In this document: piece after piece, positions 55,590 through 64,000 of the stretch
How the letters are laid out: each line of letters opens with the position of its first letter
Position numbering within the stretch: the first letter of the stretch is position 1
Assembly: GCF_022965805.1 (NCBI RefSeq)
Contig: NC_133104.1
Location: 21,650,912-21,714,911 of the forward strand
Length of the DNA stretch: 64,000 nt
Direction of reading: 5' to 3'
Origin: Primulina eburnea
Taxonomy: Eukaryota; Streptophyta; Magnoliopsida; Lamiales; Gesneriaceae
Made by a program: the position numbers and the translations under genes
The notes under the pieces: model-generated
Database searches by the model: none
What the model was told of the DNA's origin: nothing
The model's input: only the letters and a program-made list of their open reading frames with translations

Positions 55590-56654
55590 TCCTTCATATT
55601 TTGGGAAAAATTCTATAGTATGCCTTGAGGTTTGATGTCATGGTCTAGTACAATGATTTACAAGGTCGAGTCATGGGAATTTTAGAACGTCCTAAGGAAT
55701 TGAATGAACTTGTAAGTAAGTAGGATTGATACGTCTAAGCTACACAAGTTTTGTATGCAGTTTCATGTTAGTATGTGCAGCAGCGACGACCCCAAACGAG
55801 ATCCAACGAATCCCTCAACGCCAATTAAGTATGATGACGTGCAAAAGAAAATATTTTTAAAGTTTTGAGGTATGCTAATTGCTTTGTGACCAAATGTATG
55901 AATGGGTTTGCAAGTCGGTGAACGTGGCCGAGGACCTCTCCGCCCCGATAAACTTATGAGCGGGTTCAGATCGGGATTGGAAAGCATTAAACTTATGAAC
56001 GGGGATCTTATGTATGCGACAGTGGATACGTTCCTATCAGCCCAGTATTGTAGTGTGTCTGATCAGGCTTTATTATGTTATGGGTCACTTACTTTGAAAC
56101 ATGCCTCTACGCAAAAAAATATGCTTTATACTCTCAAGTTTATGTTACGAGAATGTTTAAGAAAAGCTCATGTTGATGGCACGTCTAAGTTAAGCTCACG
56201 ATGTTCTAGTTTCAAGCATGTTAAATTCAAGTTCAAGTATGTATGTTCTATTTTTAAACTTGCATGCGGTTTTATTATGTAGTACTTGCTATTTCCCAGT
56301 TTATACGTGTTGAGTCTTTAGACTCACTAGACTTGATCGATGCAGGTGAGTAAGTTGATGATGAGACAGGAGGTGGCGACCAAGGGGCAGGCTTGGACTG
56401 AGCGGGAGGCTAACCCGAGTACCGCAATGTTTATGTTTTTATGCAAATATTAATTTACTCTGGTTTCATGTTTTGAGGGAAACACTTTGAGCAAACCTTT
56501 TGTGAGCAAATTTTATTGAAGTTATTTTGAGCAACCATGTCTTATGGGGGACTTGGTTGAGATATTTTATGGCAAACTTTGAAGGTTATGTTACGTTTAA
56601 GAAAATTTTAAATTTTTCCGCAAATTTTGAACAGTAAAAGTACGGTACACTACA
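55590..56654 (+). repeat. Gyp4 3' LTR, third piece
   Basis: Resumes at TCCTTCATATTTTGGG after the repeated CCGTG and aligns with 29646-30732, ending GTACGGTACACTACA. It differs from the 5' LTR by point changes and small indels, including a deletion of roughly 40 bases near 55990 relative to 30040-30080. Confidence 0.92.
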
Positions 56655-56856
56655 GGATCCCATCCAACAATTCAGAAGATACGACCGCGGGTGCGCTGAA
56701 TTTTGTACCACGGGTGCACTGGTCTTTCTACTCCAACATTATACTTTGCAACTAAACTCAAATTATAATGTCGCTTCTCCGTGTCTGTTCTTCCATTCCC
56801 TTATTCATATTACATATTAAACTCAAAAGTATTAAACTAAAATCTTGGGCGTTACA
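56655..56856 (-). repeat. Gyp3 5' LTR, proximal part
   Basis: The remaining 202 bases of the LTR after the Gyp4 insertion, matching 21290-21486. It carries two further CCGCGG-type repeats, one altered to CCACGG. On the minus strand it starts TGTAACGCCCAAG. Confidence 0.9.
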
Positions 56857-56949
56857 GAGTAATTTATTTCTAACCACACAAGAAAGTTTTTCAGAAAATT
56901 GTAGCACCATAAAAATTATTTTTTTTAAGAAATCAAAAAAATATATACA

Positions 56950-57180
56950 TGGGGGTTGCCCGGAACTATTCAGGGCAGTGCACTGTGGGCGCCTCTGCGC
57001 ACAGTGAGGTGCACGCTATGGGCGCGCACTGTGAGGACCGTCCACACCGCTATACGGCGTACGGAAAGTCTGCACGCTGCGCGCGCCTGTGTAGCACGCA
57101 CATGGTCGCTTCCCCTGCCCGAAACGTCCGGGCAACGGGCGGGCGGGCGGCTGCCCGGGAGTGTCTCGAGAACCGTGCTG
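56950..57180 (+). promoter_or_regulatory. CpG-rich block in Cop3 leader
   Basis: Strongly GC-rich sequence in AT-rich surroundings with repeated words (GCGCACTGTG, GTGCACTGTGGGCGC, CGGGCAACGGGCGG). Once Gyp3 is removed it begins about 125 bases after the primer site, the same place as the GGGCAGCCC repeats in Cop1 and Cop4. Role unknown. Frames crossing it are treated as chance. Confidence 0.5.
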
Positions 57181-58164
57181 GATGATGGGCTTGAATTGTT
57201 TGGGCTTAGGGTGCGATTTTCTAATTTTTCAAATTTTTGGCAAAACTGATATTTTTTTGAAAATTGGTTCATTTTTTCTTTTGAAAAATTATTTTTGGAA
57301 AATTGATAATTTTTTTGTAAATTAAATAATTAGAATATGATTTAATTATTTATGCTAAAAATAAGTTTTACAAGAAATCAATTATTATTGAATTAATTGG
57401 AAATTAAATAAATGTGTTTTTTTAATTTATTAAATTCTTTAATAATTGTGGTGGTTAGTGATAAATTATTAGATATATGATTTATAAGTTAATTAAATTT
57501 GTTAAATTAATTGATGTTAATATTTGATATTAAATTAATGAAGGATCATCGAGAGCCTTGACCAATGTGTTAGGTGTATGTTAAGATATTTTACTGTTTT
57601 ATTCATTTTGTTAATATTTAATATTTTAAAGTCGGCCTGATTTGTGGCCTGTTCCCATCCCATGAGATGTATCCTTTATGTGCAATGGCTATTTAAATGT
57701 AATTATTAGAAATAGTGAGAGATCAAGACTGGAAGTTGGTGGACCCGATGATCAAGATGAAGACATGTAAAATATTGGAAGCACTTCTAATAGTTGCATT
57801 TGCATCCCTGCATTCACCTAGGTTTTGGACCTGAATCCATGTTTGGCTCGCATGGATCTAGTAGTTTTGGCAATCAATCATCCTTGTTTATTGTTGAATG
57901 TAATATTATGATATATGCGATATATAGTAGTATGCATGTATGTATATTATTAGATAATATAGTTGCATGAATCCGGAAAACATACAAACTTGTGGCACAT
58001 GATTTTAAAATAAATGATGAGACCATTTTAAAATTAAAATCCCTCATTTTAAATATGATTCAAAATTTAAATCAAACCCTATGAGTAAAAATTAAAAGAT
58101 TTTAATTTTTCCTTGCCTTCATCAACCGTGGTTGCATGTTGATCGCTACCCGCGGACAATGTCT

Positions 58165-58524
58165 GCCTCATATTATTTGGGAGGCCTGGACGCCAGAAAT
58201 CTGTGACTTCCACTGGACATATGATGTGAATTGAGTGGAACTCCCATGACTTCGGCTCATATTATTGAGGGAACTCATGGTAACCGTCTACTATAATTCA
58301 ATAATGATGGGTCGGTTTGACACGCGAAAATAAACGGCGTCATATTATTGGGTCTTTATTAAACGTGAGGCAAAACAAGCGGAGGTTGCATAGGGACGTA
58401 ATTGGATTCTACATTTTAGAAATTTTAATTGGCTGATATTATTCGGGATTATAATTGGCTAATTGGAGTCTACGGTCCCACTAAGGAAATACGATTTCCC
58501 TTTTTCACCAGAGGGTGGTGAAAA
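58165..58524 (+). promoter_or_regulatory. Cop3 leader stem-loop cluster
   Basis: Same order as in Cop1. IV at 58165-58185: GCCTC and GAGGC. III at 58244-58280: CCATGA and TCATGG outside, CTCA and TGAG inside, loop TATTAT. II at 58321-58367: CACG and CGTG. I at 58427-58456: CTGA and TCGG around TATTAT, the outer stem reduced. V at 58502-58524: TTTTCACCA and TGGTGAAAA around GAGGG. Compared with Cop1, hairpin V has a T-A pair replaced by C-G, keeping the stem. Confidence 0.7.
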
Positions 58525-58631
58525 TGTCAAAATAGTGGGAGAGAATTTAAAAAATAAAAATCCATATTTTATATCTTATAATTATTTTAAAACAATCAGC
58601 AACCATTATTCTATTCCATATCAGTATATTT

Positions 58632-59400
58632 TCGATTTCGTCACGTAATCCATTTTTGTTATTAACAAGCTAACCGAATCTTTTTCAAGACTGGTTGGAA
58701 AAATTGTTCTAAATTCGGAGAAAATGACATACACACTAATGTCAGTCTTGCTGAACTGACAATGCATGCAAGATGGTGGGACCATAGTGTGCACGCTAAA
58801 GTATAATATGCTCGCTTCTATGTCAAATGAAGTGTAGGGACAGTTTGAGGAAATGTTGAATACTGTTAACATTCGAATAGTTGCATGGTATATGAAACTC
58901 GTACAGTGATGCACATCACTTTTAAAAGCTCATGACTACACAAATGCAAGATGGGGCTCTGGCCCATGAGCGTGGTGTACATATGATCGGGTTTAATGAG
59001 AAAGTGGTGAGGCTGGAATAGGTGATTCTTAACGAGTTACTTCATGACATCAATTTGTTTTCATTCTCTTCCTCATTTGACGGGTTTATGGTGAATTTCA
59101 ATTTGAATAAGATTGATGATAGCCTTGAAGAGCTAGTCAACATGCTTATGACTTATGAAGCTACCATAAAATAAGAAAATGATGTTTCCTAGTTGGGATT
59201 CTTGTTAGGAACGAAAAATGGCCACAGGATAAGGGAAAGAAATGTTCTGCCCCTCACAAGGAAAAACAAACCCAATAAGAGGCAAACTCCGAATAACACT
59301 TAAAGGGCCCACAAGGCCCGATAAGTCAGAACTTATTTGTTTCACTTGAAGAAGAATGGACATGAGAAATTTTCTGGGCCAAAAATGTTTTGGAAATGAT
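58632..59400 (+). pseudogene. gag: Cop3 Gag remnant
   Basis: Degraded Gag in several frames: a weak match to the Cop1 start at 58632-58690, then pieces such as MTYEATIK-like and FDGFMVNFNLNKIDDSLEE (about 59070-59130), and a broken zinc knuckle near 59336-59375 (KKNGHEK). The protease is missing: the knuckle is followed almost at once by integrase. Non-functional. Confidence 0.72.
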
Positions 59401-59402
59401 AA

Positions 59403-60300
59403 GTGAATGTCCAAAGTAAACAGGATTTCAATAACAAACAAAAAAAAATAGATGATCCAAATCCCGCACAAATATGGCACGCTAGACTAGGTCATATTTC
59501 CAAATTAAGGATGCACGAGCTAGTGGGAGAATGTATGTTTGACTTTTCAGATATAAATTCTCTACCTGCTTGTGAGTCCTGTCTAAAAGGAAAAACGATT
59601 AAGACTCCATTCGATAGAAACGTGGAACGTGCGCATGGTCTGCTGGATTTGATCCACACAGACGTTTGTGGCCCGCTAACTCTTAGCACAAAATATGGGC
59701 AATCCTACTTCATTATCCTTACTGATGACCATTCGAGGTATGGGTATGTTTATTTGATGAAACACAAATCCGAAACATTTGAAAGGTTCAAAGAATTCAG
59801 ATCTTAAGTAGAAAAACAGCTATAAATAAATATTAAGACACTTCAATCTGATCGAGATGGAGAATACTTGAGTGCTGAAATTTTGGGTTATCTAAAAGAG
59901 AATGAGATTCTCTCACAGTAGACTCCACCAGCAACACCAAAATTTAATGGTGTTTCTGAACATCGTAAGAGAACCTTGTTGGACATGGTTCGAGCCATGA
60001 TGGGATTCAATGAATTGCCTACATCGTTTTGGGGCTTTGCGCTTGAAACTACGGCAATGTTGTTGAATAATGTCCATACTAAAGAAGTGAATAAAACACC
60101 ATATGAGATATGGATGAGAAAAACTCCCAAGTATTCTTACATGCGAATATGGGGATGTCCTGCTTATGTGAAGCAGACAGTGGGAGAAAATTGGATAGCA
60201 GACCCACTTTGTAGGATATCCAAAGAATTCTATTGGATATTATTTCTATCATCCCAATGAAGCAAAATTGTTTGTTTCAAGAAATGCCACCTTTTTTGGA
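59403..60300 (+). pseudogene. Cop3 integrase remnant
   Basis: 59403-59807 has the His/Cys finger (WHARLGHISKLRM ... CESCLKGKTIK) and the first Asp block LDLIHTDVCGPL. Stops at 59805-59830 and 59920 interrupt the reading LQSDRDGEYLSAEIL (second Asp) and GVSEHRKRTLLDMVRAMM (catalytic Glu). 59976-60260 continues with VNKTPYEIWMRKTPKYSYM and a shift near 60230. All three acidic residues are recognisable but the frame is broken. Confidence 0.85.
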
Positions 60301-62040
60301 AAGAGAATTTCTAGTAGATAGAAAAGGCAAGATGATAGAACTTGAATAAATTCAAGATACTCCCTCAACTATAATAGTTGAACCTAATTTCCAACAATCA
60401 GTAGTTGAAGTACAAGCTCCTAGAAGGTCTGATAGGGTTATTAGACCATCTGCAAGATATACGCTTCTTCATGAAAAAATCCATGATGAGCAATGTGTTG
60501 GATGTGATCCAATGAATTTCAAAGAAGCAATATCTGATACTGATTCAACCAAATGGCTTGAAGCCATGTAGTCAGAAATGGACTCTATATATCCAAATCA
60601 AGTCTGGACATTAGTGGATCGACCCGAGGGAATCGTTCTCATAGGATGTAAATGGATCTACAAAAGAAAGCTTGGGGCAGATGGGAAGGTAGTGACCTTC
60701 AAAGCAAGACTGGTTGCAAAAGGTTATACTCAGAGGCAAGGAATTGTCTATGAGGAAAATTTTTCACCAATTGCTATGTTTAAGTTCATTAGAATACTAT
60801 TAGCCATAGAAATATGGTATGACTATGAGATATGGCAAATGGATATAAAGACTACATTCCTAAATGAAGACATCAAAGAAGAAATTTATATGTCTCAACC
60901 CGAGGGATACACATCAGTAGGAAGTGAGCATAAGGTATGCAAACTTCAGAGATCAATATATGGTCTCAAGCAGGCGTCAAGGAGTTGGAACCTTAGATTT
61001 GATAGCACTATCAAAAAGTTTGGTTTTGCTAAGAATCTTGAGGAAACATACATGTATAAGAAAGTTAATGGGAGTGCAGAGACATTCCTAGTATTTTATG
61101 TTGATGATATCATGTTCATTGGGAATGATGTAGGATTATTACAATCAACTAAAGTATGGTTAGCAAATAAATTCTCCATGAAATACATGGGTGAAGCATC
61201 CTATGTATTGAGAATACAAATCTATAGAGATAGATCAAAAGGATGTTGGAGCTCACCCAAGCCACCTATATCGATACCATTATAAAGCGATTCGCTATGG
61301 AAGAGTCCAAGAGAGGATACTCACCAAGTTATCATGGTGTTACTCTATCTAAAGCTATGTGTCCCAAAACTGATGAAGAGATAGAGATAATGACACGTAT
61401 TCCATATGCGTTAGCCATTGGTAGTATCATGTACGGTATGATATTGACACGTCTTGATGTTGCTTATGCTTTGAGTGTTACAAGCAGATATCAGGCAAAC
61501 CCTGGTCCAATGCATTGGAAGGACGTGAAAGATAGTCTTAAGTACTTGAGAAAGACTAAGAACTTGTTCATGGTCTGTGGGGTAGAGAATTGAAATTGGA
61601 TGGCTATACTGATTCTAGCTTCCAATGTGACGTAGATGATTCGAAATCGACCTCTGTTTTTGTATTCATGCTATATGGTGCAGCTGTCTCTTGGAAAGAT
61701 TCCAAGCAAGACACCATTGCGGATTCCACCACTGAAGCTGAATACATTGTTGCCTCTGATGCAGCCAAAGAGGTATTTTGGATGAGGAATTTTGTCCAAG
61801 AGTTGGGAGTTATTCCTAATGGAGTTGATCCATTCCCGTCGTACTGCGACAACACTGATGCCATTGCGCAAGCATAGGGACCAAGGGCTCATCAGCGATC
61901 CAAACATGTACTGAGGAAGTTCCAAATCATACGGGAGATTGTGGGAAGAGGAGACATATCAGTCGAAAGAGTCCCCTCTGCAGATAACGTTCCTGATCCA
62001 CTTTCATACCCTTGCCAGGACCATTGTTTCAGAAGCATCG
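60300..62040 (+). pseudogene. Cop3 reverse transcriptase and RNase H remnant
   Basis: 60300-60577 is a degraded linker (RRSDRVIRPS, TKWLEAM then stop). 60578-61285 is reverse transcriptase with WIYKRKLGADG, QMDIKTTFLN (first Asp), IYGLKQASRSW and YVDDI. A frameshift at about 61240 leads to 61243-61593, and a stop before 61590 separates RNase H ([38 protein letters not shown]). Its tail (RSKHVLRKFQIIREIV) reads on after a TAG at 61875. Domain order integrase-RT-RNase H confirms Copia. Confidence 0.9.
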
Positions 62041-62094
62041 CGAAGCAATGTGAATAAAGTTTATGGGTAGTTGGCTCTAGGGCAAGTGTGAGAT

Positions 62095-64000
62095 TGTTAG
62101 AGTTGATGCCCTGCAAGCCAACTGTTGGCTAGGGAATTTATTGACTTAAGTGTAATAAACAATCTTTATTTTAATATAATTTAACTTTTAATGGTTTTGT
62201 TTTACTTTATCTGTATACCCATTCAATCAGCATAGATAAAGTCCTTGATTAAACTTTAATACCAATGAATCGTAATTCGATGTTGAAACTCGTTTGTAAA
62301 AAATGTATGATCTAAATTCGTTCATAGTCGATTCAGCTGCCTAAAACGTGGATAAAGATCGCTTGATCTCGAGACTAGCATCTGTAATGTTGTGTACTGT
62401 GTTTCTTGGTAAGGGCATAGAGATTTCCAAACATGCAAATGGGTAGTCATATGATGATTATACCGAACAACCCTCCCTCGGACTTTCCAATTGGTTATCA
62501 TTCATCGAGATGATAAGTCTGTGGTTATGATTGTACACAATTAGTCCTTACGACTCGGGACAACACTAAGGCTCTATATGCTAGGGCTGTTCTTTGACTC
62601 GTTTACCGGCTCCAGGAGAGTCATCAGGTGGCGAGGTTGGGTACAATTGCGACACATATAGGATTCAGTGCATTGTAGTTGGGGATTCACCGCTCACCTA
62701 CGGGTGTCGATATCCTATGTGATCTGATGAAATAATAGTGCGACGAATCTCTGGCCAGAGTACGTGATGTATGTTGGAGAAAAAGTTCTCCAATAGTACA
62801 CGCGATGCCATTATTATAGTTATCACATAGTTATCGAATTAATATGCAACCCTCGATGAACCAATGGTTGCATATTCGATCAAGATATATGAGATGAAGG
62901 GACCATACTGTACGTTAATCATAATCGACTGGTTTTTGCAGGCCCTATAAGTGATACCTAGGGGATCATGGGACGATGCTACTAGACGCTCTTACCATGA
63001 TCCGATGGGTGCAATCAGAAATGAGTTATGACATTCTTGATCAAGGTGTTGATGAAAAGAATGGGGCTAACTAGGGTAAGCTCGAATAATGGATCATATC
63101 CTAAATCACAAAGAGTTGTGAACATACGGCTAGCTGTATCGCTGAACCATTGAGGGTCACACAAGTACTGGATCATTTGTTCCCGTTGAGAGAATAAATT
63201 CAAGGTGTTGAGTTTATATTATGATATAGTAAATTCAACGAGTTGAATTTATGATAATTAAATTTTGAGAAAATAAATTTCAAGGAGTTGAATTTATACG
63301 ATAGTAAATTCAAGAAGTTGAATTTATGAAATTTGGAAAGAATAAATTCAAGTAGTTGAATTTATAAAATTTGAGGATTTAATTTATTAAGCTCAAAAGT
63401 TGAGTTTATTAAATATTAAATTTTGGAGGTGATAAATTCAAGGAGTTGAATTTATAATTTAAATATTAAATTCAAATGTTGAATTTATAAGAGAATTAAA
63501 ATAAAAGTAATGGGTGTATGTATAATGGGCTTGTAGGAGTAACAAACCAACATACATATTATTAAGGTTTTTTAATTGAGCTTTAAAAGATTAATTAGTT
63601 AATTAAACTTGTTGGACTAGAATAATTAAATTATTAATCTCATTAAGTATTTAATTTAATTAATAGCCCTAAGCTTATATATATGTGTATTAGGCATAGA
63701 GTTTAAAATAATTCATTCACAATTTTTGAAAAACCCTAGCCTCCACTCTTATTTTTTTTCAAAAATTCCTCCATCATTCTTCTCAAAAAATTTCGGCCAT
63801 AACAAAAGAATTTTGTTTTGTGTCGTCTTTCGATTTTTTATCTCCAACGATAAATCCTTCTATACCTTCTAGTGCAAGTTAGAAGAGCAACAAGTAATCC
63901 AGTAGTGGACCGATTTTAGGAGATTGAATAAAGAATATTTGAAGAACGTACGTGGGATTTACAACAAGAGCTACATCCGCTTATACCGGCGTCATTGGAG
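62095..64000 (+). repeat. Cop3 3' LTR, cut by window end
   Basis: Starts TGTTAGAGTTGATGCCC after a weak purine-rich tract (AGGGCAAGTGTGAGA at about 62079). It aligns with 17587-19458; roughly 150 bases remain beyond the window. Substitutions and small indels are frequent against the 5' LTR, in keeping with an old insertion. The AT palindrome array is at about 63190-63490. Confidence 0.92.

Larger units (their letters stand above)
27967..56654 (+). mobile_element. Gyp4: defective chromovirus-type Ty3/Gypsy element with nested 3' LTR
   Basis: Order: 2.77-kb 5' LTR, primer site, gag with stops, an 840-base non-coding stretch, RT second half, RNase H, integrase, chromodomain-like end, polypurine tract, then a 3' LTR in three pieces (35043-36047, 38019-38702, 55590-56654). 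It is the closest relative of Gyp2 here and like it lacks protease and the RT N-terminal half. Confidence 0.92.
19664..56856 (-). mobile_element. Gyp3: chromovirus-type Ty3/Gypsy element, split by Gyp4
   Basis: Minus-strand order: 5' LTR (56856-56655 and 27966-26358), primer site, gag, protease, RT, RNase H, integrase with chromodomain-like end, polypurine tract, 3' LTR (21486-19664). It is inserted in the Cop3 leader. Every coding domain is present but each has stops or shifts. Gyp4, with its own nest, sits in the 5' LTR. Confidence 0.92.
56862..58630 (+). other. Cop3 untranslated leader (main part)
   Basis: Continuation of the leader begun at 19627-19663. From left to right: AT-rich sequence, the CpG-rich block, a second AT-rich part that aligns with the reverse complement of 1500-2700 in Cop1, then the stem-loop cluster. 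No frame here has coding support. Confidence 0.75.
17587..64000 (+). mobile_element. Cop3: old Ty1/Copia element hosting the right-hand nest
   Basis: 5' LTR 17587-19612, primer site, short leader part, Gyp3 insertion (19664-56856), remaining leader, degraded gag, integrase, reverse transcriptase and RNase H, then a 3' LTR cut off by the window end. It is related to Cop1 and Cop4 in LTR start, leader and Gag but clearly divergent. The flanks of Gyp3 read GAATA and GAGTA, consistent with a mutated 5-bp duplication. The many stops make it the oldest resolved layer on the right. Confidence 0.9.

Noticed and set aside
56949..57249. GC-rich frames resembling a host exon
   Set aside because: All frames are open because of base composition; position matches the variable leader block of Copia relatives, and no domain is seen.

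Overview
This window is plant nuclear DNA built entirely of LTR retrotransposons inserted into one another. I found no host gene, rRNA or tRNA gene, or prokaryotic feature. The plant assignment rests on element structure: Ty1/Copia and chromovirus-type Ty3/Gypsy elements, primer sites matching initiator tRNA-Met (TGGTATCAGAGC), 5-bp target duplications and LTRs of 1-2.7 kb. A eudicot is likely, but the species cannot be read from the sequence.

Names used here: Cop = Copia, Gyp = Gypsy. LEFT STACK (1-17535), outermost first. Gyp1 (9513-17535, minus) holds Gyp2 (10800-16511, plus) inside its 5' LTR. Its gag is broken at 9512 by a barely visible element, GypX (9447-9512). GypX is split by Cop2 (5310-9446, minus, SIRE-like), and Cop2 is split by Cop1 (1-5309, minus). 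Cop1 runs off the window with an open gag-protease-integrase frame. RIGHT STACK (17587-64000). Cop3 (plus, old) is split just after its primer site by Gyp3 (19664-56856, minus). The 5' LTR of Gyp3 is split by Gyp4 (27967-56654, plus). The 3' LTR of Gyp4 is split by a solo LTR of the Gyp1 family (36048-38013) and by Cop4 (38703-55584, minus). The 5' LTR of Cop4 is split by Gyp5 (47027-54538, minus). The right stack is therefore five levels deep, with clear 5-bp duplications for Gyp5 (GTGGG), Cop4 (CCGTG) and the solo LTR (TTTTG).

Coding state follows nesting depth. Gyp5 is nearly intact: its LTRs differ at only a few positions, and one TAG inside the Gag zinc knuckle separates gag from a complete 1188-residue Pol. 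Cop1 is open to the window edge. Cop2, Cop3, Cop4, Gyp2, Gyp3 and Gyp4 are pseudogenes with stops, frameshifts and large deletions.

The strongest unexplained signals are non-coding. (1) The three Copia leaders Cop1, Cop3 and Cop4 share an ordered set of stem-loops just upstream of gag: four built around AATAATAT (hexaloop UAUUAU in RNA) and a fifth with loop GAGGG. Arms are preserved by compensating changes, even in Cop3 where gag has decayed. (2) Each Gypsy LTR family carries a CpG-rich array of short inverted repeats, abutting a TATA box in two cases. Between relatives the LTR flanks align but the repeat sequence is entirely different, so the array behaves as an exchangeable or fast-turnover cassette. 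(3) Gyp2 has a 76-bp 3' LTR with a 42-bp filler copied from its own reverse transcriptase.
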